From positions 682,001 to 746,000 of the forward strand of contig NZ_CP086727.1 in the NCBI RefSeq assembly GCF_020906275.1: 64,000 nt of DNA. Reading direction: 5' to 3'. The notes beneath the pieces are model-generated. The model did not search any database. It was not told where the DNA came from and saw only the letters and a list, made by a program, of their open reading frames with translations. Below are positions 27,120-36,295 of the stretch, one piece after another. Positions within the stretch are counted from its first letter, which is position 1, and each line of letters begins with the position of its first letter. Origin of the DNA: Parasphingorhabdus litoris DSM 22379. Its GTDB lineage: Bacteria; Pseudomonadota; Alphaproteobacteria; Sphingomonadales; Sphingomonadaceae. The translations under genes were made by a program, and so were the position numbers.

Positions 27120-28596
27120 GGACGACTCTCTTTCATTAGACGCGAAGCTGTTAGCCGAGAGCGGCGCTGGCGACAATGCTGCTCCTCTGTCTGTGTCAGA
27201 AATATCCGGCACGCTGAAACGGGTCGTGGAAGATCGCTTTGGCTATGTGCGGATCAAAGGCGAGATTTCGGGATATAAGCGCGCGGCATCTGGTCATGTT
27301 TATCTGGCACTGAAAGATGATAAGGCCGTGCTCGACGGGGTGATGTGGAAAGGCAATGCCGGGCGGCTGCCGTTCCAGCCGGAGGACGGGATTGAAGTTG
27401 TTGTTTCCGGCAAACTGACCACCTATCCCGGTCGTTCCAAATATCAGGTCGTGATCGACAAAATGGAGCTGGCGGGCGAAGGCGCGCTGATGCAGCTTTT
27501 TGAGAAGCTGAAGGCAAAGCTGCATGCAGAGGGGTTGTTCGATCAGGATCGCAAACGCCCGATCCCATTTTTACCCAAAACCATAGGCGTGGTGACTTCG
27601 CCAACCGGATCGGTGATCCGCGATATCCTGCACCGGCTAGCCGATCGTTGCCCCAGCCATGTAGTTGTGTGGCCGGTATTGGTGCAGGGGGAAGGCGCAG
27701 CGAAGCAGATTGCCGGCGCCATCAATGGTTTTTCGGGCATGGACGCTGATGGCTCGGTGGCAAAGCCGGATCTGCTCATCGTTGCGCGCGGGGGTGGTTC
27801 GATTGAAGACCTTTGGAGTTTCAATGAAGAGGAAGTTGTACGGGCAGTCGCGGATTGTTCGATCCCAGTGATTTCCGCGGTGGGCCATGAAACGGACACG
27901 ACCCTGTGTGATTTTGTCGCTGATCTGCGGGCGCCAACACCTACAGCGGCAGCGGAAATGGCGGTTCCCGTGCGGGCGGAATGGCTGGCATCGCTGAATG
28001 AAAGCAGGGCGCGCATGGCACGGTCTGTCCAGCGCGGCTTTGCGACAGCGCAGGAGCGGCTGGAGGCGCAGCGCCGGCTGATGCCTGCGCTAACCGACCT
28101 GTTGCGCCCGCATCAACAGCGGGTTGATGAACTGTCCGATGGTATGAAATATGCGATGGGGCAAAATGTGGCGCAGGCGCGCAATCGCTTTTCCGCATCG
28201 GAAGGCGCTTTACGGCCTGTGATGTTACGACAGCGGCTGGATGCAGCCAAGAACCGGCTTGAGAGATTTGAGCTGCCAGTGGTACTGGTAAAACGTCCGC
28301 TAGATGATGCACGTGCGCGGCTCGATAGCCTTTGGCGGCTCGCACAACAAGTGTCGCCTGACGGTCCGCTGAAACGTGGTTATGCCAGGATTTCTACGCT
28401 GGATGGTGGCTTTGTCGGTAGCCGTGATGAAGCCGCCAGTGCCGGTGCTGTGAACCTGCATTTCCACGATGGCGAAGTAGGGGCACAGATCACCGATGAG
28501 CCGGTTGCAAAACCTAAACCACCATCAAAAAAAGCGAAACCAAAGGCCGCCAGGGGCAAAAAACCAGCAGATGACAGACAACAGGATTTGTTCTAG
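27118..28596 (+). CDS. xseA: Exodeoxyribonuclease VII large subunit
   Basis: Large subunit of the single-strand-specific exonuclease VII. The 492-residue protein has an N-terminal OB-fold ([29 protein letters not shown]), the nuclease core with [10 protein letters not shown] and [15 protein letters not shown], a coiled-coil middle and a Lys-rich tail ([17 protein letters not shown]). The start at ATG 27118 fits homologues that begin shortly before the OB-fold. AGGA lies five bases upstream. It is divergent from purD with overlapping start codons. The small subunit is not in the window. Confidence 0.95.
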   Translation: MDDSLSLDAKLLAESGAGDNAAPLSVSEISGTLKRVVEDRFGYVRIKGEISGYKRAASGHVYLALKDDKAVLDGVMWKGNAGRLPFQPEDGIEVVVSGKLTTYPGRSKYQVVIDKMELAGEGALMQLFEKLKAKLHAEGLFDQDRKRPIPFLPKTIGVVTSPTGSVIRDILHRLADRCPSHVVVWPVLVQGEGAAKQIAGAINGFSGMDADGSVAKPDLLIVARGGGSIEDLWSFNEEEVVRAVADCSIPVISAVGHETDTTLCDFVADLRAPTPTAAAEMAVPVRAEWLASLNESRARMARSVQRGFATAQERLEAQRRLMPALTDLLRPHQQRVDELSDGMKYAMGQNVAQARNRFSASEGALRPVMLRQRLDAAKNRLERFELPVVLVKRPLDDARARLDSLWRLAQQVSPDGPLKRGYARISTLDGGFVGSRDEAASAGAVNLHFHDGEVGAQITDEPVAKPKPPSKKAKPKAARGKKPADDRQQDLF

Positions 28597-28625
28597 GCGA
28601 TTTTTTTGTTATGAAAGTTGTAAAT

Positions 28626-28653
28626 ATTTACCGGTAATCATATCCCGGTAAAT
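28626..28653. promoter_or_regulatory. Inverted repeat between xseA and the DUF2093 gene
   Basis: ATTTACCGG and CCGGTAAAT form nine-base arms around a 10-base spacer, and a third partial copy (GGGTAAAT) follows. It lies 36 bases before the DUF2093 start. It may be an operator or a leader hairpin. Confidence 0.4.
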
Positions 28654-28688
28654 CGCGGGTAAATGGTGCGGAAGGTAAGGTTTCTCCT

Positions 28689-28898
28689 ATGTTAATGTCC
28701 AATCGCAACAAAGTGGCAAAGCTCTATTATATGCCAAACGGGTTTCGCCCCCTTTCATCCGGCGATCATGTTTTATGTGCTGTCACAAGTGAGCAGATAC
28801 CACTTGAAGATTTGCGTTACTGGAGTGTTGAGAAGCAGGAAGCTTATGCCACAGCTCAAATCTCTGCCCAGGCGCATTTGCCGGAAGGGGAAAAATGA
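28689..28898 (+). CDS. DUF2093 domain-containing protein
   Basis: A 69-residue protein matching the short alphaproteobacterial DUF2093 family: MPNGFRPLSSGDHVLCAVT followed by IPLEDLRYWSVEKQEAY. Function unknown. It overlaps the start of the M23 peptidase gene (ATGA), so the two are coupled; this pairing next to xseA recurs in alphaproteobacteria as far as I recall. Confidence 0.88.
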   Translation: MLMSNRNKVAKLYYMPNGFRPLSSGDHVLCAVTSEQIPLEDLRYWSVEKQEAYATAQISAQAHLPEGEK

Positions 28899-29785
28899 GG
28901 CGGTTTAAGGAAAACGTGATTTTTGGTTCGGTTGCGCTGGCCGCTGTTGTTGCTACTGGACTGCCTTTGTCATCTATATCGGCCGAAACCGCTGAAGCCG
29001 AAGCAGAAGAATCGGCCTTTCGTCAGGCTGTCAAATTCGGGTTTACTGGGCAAGAAATTCAGGGCGGCGTGATGCTGGGCAATGCGCCCGCTGGCACGCA
29101 AAGCCTATCTTTTGACGGCCAACCGGTACCTATCGATGAAGATGGCAAATTCATCATCGCCTTCAACCGGGACGCTGGTCAATCCGCGGAAATGATTGCG
29201 ACGCTGGAAAATGGCGAAACGGTCAAGAAATTTTTCAACGTCGCACCACGCAATTGGAAGATTGAACATGTCAATATTGCTCGTCGGAGCGGTGGGCCGA
29301 GCGCAGCCTTCATGGCGCGCCGTCGTCCGGAATTGGCGCAGATCAATGCCGCGCGTCAGGTGAGAAGTGGCAGCAAAGGTTGGCGACAGACTTTTATCTG
29401 GCCGGCCAAAGGTCGTATCTCCGGGATGTTTGGGTCACAGCGCGTTTATAAGGGCGAGCCCGGCAGCTATCATAGCGGTGTCGATGTCGCTGGTCGTACC
29501 GGAACATATTTTGTCGCGCCAGCCGATGGTGTTGTAACACTAGCGGCGACAAAGCCATTTTCGCTGGAAGGCAAGCTGCTCATGATCGATCATGGCATGG
29601 GATTGAACAGCGCCTTTCTCCACGCCTCCGAGATACTTGTTAAAGAAGGTCAGGAAGTGAAGCGCGGAGAGCCCATTGGGCGCATCGGTGCTACGGGCCG
29701 CGCAACCGGACCGCATCTGCACTGGTCCATGAAATGGAACAATGCGCGTATCGATCCCATCTTGCTGACTGGGCCGATGCACTAA
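28895..29785 (+). CDS. M23 family metallopeptidase
   Basis: Exported zinc peptidase of the lysostaphin/LytM type that cuts peptidoglycan crosslinks. The 296-residue protein has an N-terminal signal segment, a beta-rich middle domain (about residues 50-120) and the M23 domain with zinc ligands in SYHSGVDVAG (near 192) and GPHLHWSMKW (near 272). Both ligand motifs are complete, so it should be active. Coupled to the DUF2093 gene upstream. Confidence 0.92.
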   Translation: MRRFKENVIFGSVALAAVVATGLPLSSISAETAEAEAEESAFRQAVKFGFTGQEIQGGVMLGNAPAGTQSLSFDGQPVPIDEDGKFIIAFNRDAGQSAEMIATLENGETVKKFFNVAPRNWKIEHVNIARRSGGPSAAFMARRRPELAQINAARQVRSGSKGWRQTFIWPAKGRISGMFGSQRVYKGEPGSYHSGVDVAGRTGTYFVAPADGVVTLAATKPFSLEGKLLMIDHGMGLNSAFLHASEILVKEGQEVKRGEPIGRIGATGRATGPHLHWSMKWNNARIDPILLTGPMH

Positions 29786-29807
29786 ATCGGCGATTTGAGC
29801 GAGCGGC

Positions 29808-30371
29808 TCAATTCACGATCCGCTTGACTTTAAAAGCCCGGCCATCATTCACCTTGGCTACAAAGCTACCAAGGGACCCGCGTTTGATAACGATACTGTC
29901 CCCAACTTTGGGTCTTCGCGATGTGCTCCGGGGAGGCTGTGTTTGCTGCCAGGTCGCCCCATCTTCCAGCTTGATTGTCCATTTCCCGCCGCGTGCGGCG
30001 CGGGCAGATGCGATTTTGCCCTCAATCTGATTAATTTGATCACCTTCATCACCGCCTCCATCAAATAGTTTGATGCGAGGCAATGAAAGGCCAAAGAGGC
30101 CGCGTCTGGCTTCGCGCACCTGCTTCCGATCGGCGATGACGACTTCATTGTTCGACTGCGCGGTTTCTAGCGCGGCCACTTTTTCATCAAAGCAGGCCAG
30201 CCTTTGTTCAGCATCGGAGATGTTTTTGCAGGCCACTAGGTCAGTATAGATGGCGGGGGGTGTTGATACGGTCTTGTCTTTGTCTGCAGCCATTGTCGGA
30301 GCGCCGAAGGCAAGAGATGCACATATCAATGCAGAATATATAGTACTGCGTTTGATTTTTACGTCGTTCAT
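29808..30371 (-). CDS. Exported hypothetical protein
   Basis: A 187-residue protein with a signal peptide ending PTMAAD (about residue 29) and a short motif ACKNISDAEQRLACFDEKV, a Cys pair pattern (C-x-I-x-D-x2-RL-x-C-x-D) found in many secreted proteobacterial proteins of unknown role. The C-terminal half is beta-rich and basic, ending KVKRIVN. GGAG precedes the ATG. No family I can name with confidence; convergent with the M23 gene. Confidence 0.75.
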   Translation of the reverse strand: MNDVKIKRSTIYSALICASLAFGAPTMAADKDKTVSTPPAIYTDLVACKNISDAEQRLACFDEKVAALETAQSNNEVVIADRKQVREARRGLFGLSLPRIKLFDGGGDEGDQINQIEGKIASARAARGGKWTIKLEDGATWQQTQPPRSTSRRPKVGDSIVIKRGSLGSFVAKVNDGRAFKVKRIVN

Positions 30372-30771
30372 TTTTTACTCCATCGCAGCTCGATATGTTT
30401 ACAATTGTCTAGCTTCTTTATTAGCCATGAAAATGCATATGTTTCTGAAAGTTTGGAAAGTTTGCTTGATGGTAGGCAAGCTGAATGGAAGAAATAGACC
30501 AATTTCCGGACGCTGAACAGAGCGAATATTTCTAAGCATACATAAAAATAGCTGTGCGCTGCCCGTACCATGACTGTGACAAAATAGTTACATTATCTAC
30601 AAAACCGCGCCTGAAACCTGAACATGAGCTTTACAGTATTGTGCAATTCCGGCATCTGCCAGCCATTCCGATGGGATTTTGCGCGTGTCCAAAACGTGTG
30701 TGATTCGATTGGGCAACAAAGAAGCGGGCCATTGGGGGCCCTGCTCCTCCAGAATAAGGGACTGGAATAAC
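30372..30771. other. Intergenic region between divergent envelope genes
   Basis: About 400 bases holding the leaders and promoters of the exported hypothetical gene (minus) and the large TonB receptor (plus). I see no supported gene; frames here have no ribosome site or family resemblance. A GGGCC-rich segment precedes the receptor leader. No clear Fur box. Confidence 0.6.
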
Positions 30772-33700
30772 ATGAAAAAATTTACGAAGCTGATGAGCGG
30801 TACGGCACCAGTGGTGCTTGGCCTCGCTATGGTTTCAGCACCTGCGCACGCGCAGGACCAAGACGCACAAGAAGCGGATGCGGCAGATGAGGAAGTCATC
30901 GTCGTTACCGGTTCTCGTATCAGCAACCCGAACCTTGAGCTGTCTAGCCCGGTCGGCGTTGTTACCTCTGAAGAACTAGAACTGCGTCAGACGAACGTTG
31001 CTGAGCAGTTCCTGCGTGAACTGCCAAGTGCAATTCCAAGCATCGGTTCTGCCGTGAACAATGGTAACGGTGGTTCGTCCTTCGTTAACTTGCGCGGCAT
31101 TGGCTCGGTCCGTAACCTTGTTTTGTTGGACGGACGTCGTTTCGTTCCTGCTGACACCACAGGCCGTGTCGACCTTAACTCCATCCCATTGGCAGTTATT
31201 GAGCGTACGGACGTTTTGACCGGTGGTGCAACGACCACTTATGGTGCTGACGCAATTTCTGGTGTTGTTAACTTTATCACCAAGCGTGATTTTGCTGGCA
31301 TCGAATTGAATCTGTCTGAGCAGATCACAGAGCAAGGCGACGGCAACGTATTCCGTGCAGATCTGACCATTGGTGCTAACTTCGACGATGGTCGCGGTAA
31401 CGCGGTCCTGAGTGTTGGTTATCAGGATCAGGACGCTGTTTTTCAAGGTGACCGTTCTTTTGGTGAATTCAACGTGAACTCGTTCAATGGCAACCCTGGC
31501 GGTTCGTCAAACGCAGTTCCTGCGAATGTTATTTTCAACAGTTTGATCGACCCGGCTACAATTTGCGATCCGGCGACACTGGCAGATCCAGACAATGAAG
31601 ATCTTTGTCCGACAATTACAGGTAGCTTCCTGAGAGATGGTCAGCAGAGTACATTTACGGGTCTTGGCTTTACTGGAGGCGTCTCTGCACAGTTAAATGG
31701 CGATGGTTCAGACATCATTTCAAACGACCCAACAAATCTGTTGGATAATGGTGAATTTAACCCGACACCGTTTAACTTTAACCCGTTCAACATTTTTCAG
31801 ACGCCTTTCGAGCGGTTTAACATTTTCGGTTCTGCGCGTTATGAGTTGAATGAAAATATCGAACTTTATTCTCAGGCTGCATTCTCGAAACAAACCGTTT
31901 CGACCATTATCGCACCTGGCGGTTCATTCTTTAACACGTACACGTTTAACCTGAACAACCCTAACATTCCGGAAGCTCTTGCTGAGCGGATTGGTGCGGG
32001 TCTGGGATTGACTGGTGCGGCTTATCTCGCTGCACGTAATACGCAGTTTGGTCCTACTGGCGATCTTGATGGCGATCCTAGCACACCAGACGTAGCAAAC
32101 CCGGATTATACAACATTCCAGGCACAAGTTCGTCGTCGTACGGTAGAAGTTGGTACGCGTAATTCCGAATTCACCTCGACGTTGTTCAACATCGTAGTCG
32201 GCGCGCGCGGTGCCATCACTGACAACATCAACTATGATGTTTCAGCTACTTATGGTGAGAGTGAGCGTATCCAGCGCCAGAGCGGCTTTGCTCGTCGCGC
32301 GCGGATTGACAATGCTATCCTCGCATTGCCAGACGGCACTTGTGTCAATGGTGGTGGCGACGGTTGTGTGCCGATCAACTTCTTCGGTACGCTCGGCAAC
32401 CTCGGCCCTCAGGAAGCTCAGGATTATGTCTTTAACCTGACGCAACAAGTGATTACGGGTACATCTATCGCAACGGTCAACGGCACTGTTTCCGGTGATC
32501 TGGGCTTTGGTTTCTCGGAAACCCCGATCCAGTTTGCGGTTGGCGGCGAGTATCGTGAATTTACAGCAACCCGTTTGTCGGATGAAGCTTCGCAGACGCC
32601 AGGCGCTGTTGTCGGTGGTGGCGGTGCTGCTCCTGACATCAACGGTTCTTATGATGTGTATGATGCATTCGCCGAAGTCAGCATTCCAGTTTTTGAAGGT
32701 GAGTCGTTCGCTGAAAGTTTGACCATCGATCTGGGTGCTCGTTACTCCGATTACTCAACTGCTGGAACCGAGTTTACCTGGAAAGCAGGCGGTAGCTGGG
32801 AAGTGATTCCTGGTCTTACCTTCCGCGGTAACTACCAGCGTTCATCACGCGCACCGAATATTGGTGAGCTGTTCACGCCGGTATCTACTCAGTTGAGCAA
32901 CCTTGCTAATGATCCATGTCAGGGACCTGTGACAAACGACGATGGAACTGTGACTGGCAGTATTCCAACCGGAGATTTGCTGGCAGCTTGTTTGCTTCAG
33001 GTGCCTGCAGGTAGTGACGGTGCCGCCGCGATTGCATCAGGTAACGTTGCTCCACCAGCTGCGGGTCAGATCAACATCACAACCGGTGGCAATCTAGAAC
33101 TCGGTACGGAAACAGCGAAAACATGGACTGTTGGTGTTGCATGGCAACCTGACTTCGTTCCTGGCCTGTCGGTCACTCTTGATTATTTCAATATCAAAGT
33201 CACCGAAGCGATTTCTGCGCCTACTCCGGGTGATGCGATCGCCGCATGTTTCGATGCGCCATCTGCTACCAACGAGTTCTGCGGGCAAGACTTTATCTCT
33301 CGTAGTGCCTTTACGGGTGGACTTGATGGTGACCCTGCTGCGGTTCTGGGGTTGATCCTTCCTCAGACCAACGATGGTACGATTGAAACCGACGGTATTG
33401 ATCTGAGTATTCGTTACAATACACCGGTCACCGATAGCATTGATCTGGCGATGTCATTTGACGGAACATGGACCAACAAAAACTTGTTCCAAGCCAGTTC
33501 GCGGTCGCTTAACCGTGAATGTGTTGGTTTCTACTCGGTCAACTGTAACCCGCAGTCAGAATTTGCGTTCACGCAGCGGACATCGTTGACGTTTGAAGAA
33601 GACTTCACATTGTCTCTGCGCTGGCGCTTCCTGAGTGGTGTTGAACAAGAGCCACAGGACATTATTGATAACGGCGAAGCCTTTATCGGTAATTCTCCAC

Positions 33701-33939
33701 TGTTTGGCGATGTCGACTTCACCAAGATCCCATCAGAAAGCTATTTCGATCTGACGGGTCAATGGGACATTAGCGACAATGTGTTGCTGACCGTTACGGT
33801 GCAGAACCTGTTCGATAACTCGCCTACCGTAGTTGGTTCGAACATTGGTTCGACAGCGTTCAACTCGGGCAACATCTACCCATCAAGCTACGACGCACTG
33901 GGTCGTCGCTATGGTGCTAGTGTTAAATTCAGCTTCTAA
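30772..33939 (+). CDS. Large TonB-dependent outer-membrane receptor
   Basis: A 1055-residue receptor: signal peptide to AHAQ (about residue 28), TonB box VIVVTGSRI, plug domain (FVNLRGIGSVRNLVLLDGRR, TYGADAISGVVNFITK), then a long barrel ending ASVKFSF with terminal Phe. It is about 250 residues longer than siderophore receptors and has several cysteine pairs in extracellular-loop-like inserts, a form often linked in sphingomonads to oligosaccharide or peptide uptake. Codons are strongly biased to GGT, CGT, AAC and GTT, unlike neighbours, a sign of high expression. ATG 30772 begins the signal peptide. A terminator follows. Confidence 0.93.
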   Translation: MKKFTKLMSGTAPVVLGLAMVSAPAHAQDQDAQEADAADEEVIVVTGSRISNPNLELSSPVGVVTSEELELRQTNVAEQFLRELPSAIPSIGSAVNNGNGGSSFVNLRGIGSVRNLVLLDGRRFVPADTTGRVDLNSIPLAVIERTDVLTGGATTTYGADAISGVVNFITKRDFAGIELNLSEQITEQGDGNVFRADLTIGANFDDGRGNAVLSVGYQDQDAVFQGDRSFGEFNVNSFNGNPGGSSNAVPANVIFNSLIDPATICDPATLADPDNEDLCPTITGSFLRDGQQSTFTGLGFTGGVSAQLNGDGSDIISNDPTNLLDNGEFNPTPFNFNPFNIFQTPFERFNIFGSARYELNENIELYSQAAFSKQTVSTIIAPGGSFFNTYTFNLNNPNIPEALAERIGAGLGLTGAAYLAARNTQFGPTGDLDGDPSTPDVANPDYTTFQAQVRRRTVEVGTRNSEFTSTLFNIVVGARGAITDNINYDVSATYGESERIQRQSGFARRARIDNAILALPDGTCVNGGGDGCVPINFFGTLGNLGPQEAQDYVFNLTQQVITGTSIATVNGTVSGDLGFGFSETPIQFAVGGEYREFTATRLSDEASQTPGAVVGGGGAAPDINGSYDVYDAFAEVSIPVFEGESFAESLTIDLGARYSDYSTAGTEFTWKAGGSWEVIPGLTFRGNYQRSSRAPNIGELFTPVSTQLSNLANDPCQGPVTNDDGTVTGSIPTGDLLAACLLQVPAGSDGAAAIASGNVAPPAAGQINITTGGNLELGTETAKTWTVGVAWQPDFVPGLSVTLDYFNIKVTEAISAPTPGDAIAACFDAPSATNEFCGQDFISRSAFTGGLDGDPAAVLGLILPQTNDGTIETDGIDLSIRYNTPVTDSIDLAMSFDGTWTNKNLFQASSRSLNRECVGFYSVNCNPQSEFAFTQRTSLTFEEDFTLSLRWRFLSGVEQEPQDIIDNGEAFIGNSPLFGDVDFTKIPSESYFDLTGQWDISDNVLLTVTVQNLFDNSPTVVGSNIGSTAFNSGNIYPSSYDALGRRYGASVKFSF

Positions 33940-33966
33940 TCCAAGCGATTAGTACTGAAATGAAGA

Positions 33967-33993
33967 GGGCGGGCCGTTTGGTCCGCCCTTTTT
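33967..33993 (+). terminator. Rho-independent terminator after the large TonB receptor
   Basis: GGGCGGGCC pairs with GGTCCGCCC (one G-U pair) around a four-base loop, followed by TTTTT. It lies 28 bases past the receptor stop, so the small genes downstream must have their own promoters. Confidence 0.93.
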
Positions 33994-34057
33994 CGTTGCA
34001 CATCAATGTAAATTTGATACTATTTCTAATTGGGAGTGCACGTGGAGGGCGTCTAAG

Positions 34058-34447
34058 ATGAAAGCAGCGGTGATGACAATAAAAGTCGCAATTCTTGTTG
34101 CGATGACTTCCACTATCAATCCTGCTTTGGCTTCGGTTCAACAGAACTCAATGGCTATTCAACAGGAAGACGCATCGCCATCTGGATTGATTATCGTTAA
34201 AATGCTGCCGCCAGAGCAGCAATCAGAAGTACTGCAGCACGAAACGCAGACCACTCCATCAAAGAAAATTACCGATCGCCGTCATCCTGAATATGTACGT
34301 TGCAGGATAGAGCCAGTAGCGAGTTCGATTTTGAAGAAACGGCGGGTTTGCATGACCAATCGCGAATGGAAATTAGCCATAAGGTTAGGCAACAAATACG
34401 CCACGGAATTTGTTGCCGACAATCAACCAGGTTTTTTTGTTCCATAA
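34058..34447 (+). CDS. Small secreted two-cysteine protein, copy 1
   Basis: A 129-residue exported protein; signal peptide ending around PALAS (residue 26), a 40-residue variable linker, then the shared core KKITDRRHPEYVRCR..EP with a second Cys in RRVCMTNREW. The two cysteines are conserved in all three copies and could form one disulfide. This copy is the most diverged (ASSILKK in place of GSLxRK). GGAGGG precedes the ATG by eight bases. Function unknown; short 'CR..x..C.T..W' secreted proteins are common in sphingomonads as I recall. Confidence 0.78.
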   Translation: MKAAVMTIKVAILVAMTSTINPALASVQQNSMAIQQEDASPSGLIIVKMLPPEQQSEVLQHETQTTPSKKITDRRHPEYVRCRIEPVASSILKKRRVCMTNREWKLAIRLGNKYATEFVADNQPGFFVP

Positions 34448-34494
34448 AGATGCACTAGGCATCTTCCCCTCACTATAATTGTAATGGAGTATCT

Positions 34495-34806
34495 ATGAAG
34501 ATTTTAATTCGAACAGCAGCGATCGCCTCTATTTCTGCGCTTGCAATATCTACCCCTTCTGCTTTTGCGGGCGAGACAGCCACTGTGGAAGATGTAGCTA
34601 AGAAAGAGAAGCCGAAAAAAATTACTGATCGCAAACATCCTGATTATGTTCGCTGCCGCTCTGAACCTATAATGGGCTCTTTGGCGCGTAAAAGGAGAGT
34701 GTGCATGACCAACCGGGAGTGGGTTGCTCATAATCTTGAAGGCAGCAAACGCTCTCGCGAATTCGTGGATGACAATCAACCAAGCTTCGCGCCGGGAAAT
34801 AATTGA
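34495..34806 (+). CDS. Small secreted two-cysteine protein, copy 2
   Basis: A 103-residue paralogue of the genes on either side. Signal peptide ending SAFAG (residue 25), a short acidic/Lys-rich linker, then KKITDRKHPDYVRCRSEP, IMGSLARKRRVCMTNREW and a FVDDNQPSF end. GGAGT lies four bases before the ATG. Copies 2 and 3 are clearly closer to each other than to copy 1. Confidence 0.8.
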   Translation: MKILIRTAAIASISALAISTPSAFAGETATVEDVAKKEKPKKITDRKHPDYVRCRSEPIMGSLARKRRVCMTNREWVAHNLEGSKRSREFVDDNQPSFAPGNN

Positions 34807-34896
34807 ACGAATTAAGAATGATAGCCAAGGGATTGTTTTGTCAGTTCAATCCCACGATCGGTCACTCTTAGCGGCTATCGCGTAAAAGGAATGCTT

Positions 34897-35205
34897 ATGA
34901 ATATTCTCGTTCGAACTGCTATGGTTATTTCTTTATCTGCTTCAGCTGTTCACGTGCCCTCTGCTCTTGCATTAGAAGAGGGAACGGTGGAAGAAACGGA
35001 AAAGAAAAAGCCGAAGAAAATTACTGATCGCCGTCATCCCGATTATGTCCGGTGTCGCTCCGAACCGATTATCGGGTCGCTCTCCCGAAAGCGCCGGATA
35101 TGTATGACCAATGCTCAGTGGGTTGCTTACAAACGCAAAGGTAGCCAGGATTCTAAGCAATTCGTCGAGGACAGTCAGCCTGGTTTTATGGCTACGCCAA
35201 ATTAG
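34897..35205 (+). CDS. Small secreted two-cysteine protein, copy 3
   Basis: A 102-residue paralogue with a signal peptide ending SALAL, then KKITDRRHPDYVRCRSEP, IIGSLSRKRRICMTNAQW and FVEDSQPGF. I choose ATG 34897 over ATG 34891 because AGGA is seven bases before it. The spacing of about 90 bases after copy 2 allows a separate promoter. It is convergent with the sulfotransferase-like gene. Confidence 0.8.
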   Translation: MNILVRTAMVISLSASAVHVPSALALEEGTVEETEKKKPKKITDRRHPDYVRCRSEPIIGSLSRKRRICMTNAQWVAYKRKGSQDSKQFVEDSQPGFMATPN

Positions 35206-35214
35206 GTTAGGCGA

Positions 35215-36267
35215 TCAGGTGAGAGCGGATCCGATTGCCATTTTGATCCCCTGACTCTCTGCCACGGCATTGGCCCATGTCGCGACCATGCTGATTTCGG
35301 CCCCGTGGACTTGCTCTACTTGTTGCTGTTCTTCTGCGCGAGCGCTGGCGTTGAAGACTTCCCCTTCTTTTGCCTGATCGAGCTTTGAATGGCTCGTGAA
35401 GGCGGGGCCATCTATAACTGCCTTGATCTGTGCCTCATTCATTCCTAATCCATAAAGATCGGACAGCGCTGTTATAGTTGCCGGTGATTGCGCCAAAAAC
35501 GTGTCGCTATCGAGTGTTTTGACTCGATCTGGACCAACTTCATTGATGATCTTCGCGAAAAGCGCATGCTGCGAGAGCCAGCCGATAGCAGCAACCTGTA
35601 AATCAGTCAGTTGCAGTAGCTCGTCCTGAGAAAATCCACCGATCGCATAGCCATCTTTCAACGTCCCGATCAGAACGTCGCGCACCCAGATCCGGCCCCA
35701 CATTTCCTTTTTGGCAATGGATTTAAGAAAGCCCTCAATTGGCGCATAGAGAAGCAAAGCCTTGGCGTCTGGGCGCATCTTCAGCATCTCAATGGCCAAC
35801 GGATTACAAATATTCGACGGTTTAATGATAACCGCTCGGTCTTCTCCGAATGGGCGAGATAGCAGGGTGAGGCTTTGGTCAATTACCTCTCTTTGCCTCG
35901 CTGCATCCGCGCCGCGCCGCCGCCATCCAATCATGTCATTCAGAACGACAGGTTCTTTTAGCCCCATGGAAACGCCCTCTATATCGAAGGCGCGGGCGAG
36001 CATGGTGGAACAGCAATAGGCCGAATGAAAGATGAAATGAATGGGCGCTGTTGGTGGTGAGGCTTGCGTAACCTCTGACCCTCTGATCGTTTGGTATTGC
36101 TCAATATTGGGCAGATGCTCATCCGTGATGAATGTGCATTGTCGATGTACATCGCGCGGAACGGATAGAAACCGAAAAGCGTCATTCACTTCATCGTAGC
36201 GATGGGCCAGATAGCTGGCATCATCCAATATTTCGTTTTTTTGCACAGTGCTGATCATGGACACCAT
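35215..36267 (-). CDS. Sulfotransferase-like P-loop protein
   Basis: A 350-residue cytoplasmic protein with FIFHSAYCCSTMLARAFD, which resembles the PAPS-binding 5'-PSB loop of sulfotransferases and related nucleotide kinases, and a later VIIKPSNICNPLAIEML strand-helix. No clear 3'-PB motif was seen, so activity is uncertain. Starts ATG 36267 or 36258 both fall in the loop of an inverted repeat. In sphingomonads such genes often lie near large TonB receptors, as here, which hints at handling of an imported compound. Identification is tentative. Confidence 0.6.
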   Translation of the reverse strand: MVSMISTVQKNEILDDASYLAHRYDEVNDAFRFLSVPRDVHRQCTFITDEHLPNIEQYQTIRGSEVTQASPPTAPIHFIFHSAYCCSTMLARAFDIEGVSMGLKEPVVLNDMIGWRRRGADAARQREVIDQSLTLLSRPFGEDRAVIIKPSNICNPLAIEMLKMRPDAKALLLYAPIEGFLKSIAKKEMWGRIWVRDVLIGTLKDGYAIGGFSQDELLQLTDLQVAAIGWLSQHALFAKIINEVGPDRVKTLDSDTFLAQSPATITALSDLYGLGMNEAQIKAVIDGPAFTSHSKLDQAKEGEVFNASARAEEQQQVEQVHGAEISMVATWANAVAESQGIKMAIGSALT

Positions 36268-36289
36268 CTGCCCAAGATCAGCACTGTGC
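36243..36289 (-). promoter_or_regulatory. 14-base perfect inverted repeat around the sulfotransferase-like start codon
   Basis: GCACAGTGCTGATC (36243-36256) and its exact reverse complement (36276-36289) flank a 19-base loop. The repeat begins seven bases after the clpB stop on the minus strand and its loop contains the candidate start codons of the next gene. It has no following T run, so it is not a standard terminator. It could limit translation of the downstream gene on clpB read-through RNA. Confidence 0.75.
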
Positions 36290-36295
36290 GCAAGA

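Noticed and set aside
26031..27278. A 415-codon plus-strand open frame opposite purD
   Set aside because: It is a shadow of the purD coding strand with no ribosome site and low-information composition; purD itself has full family motifs.
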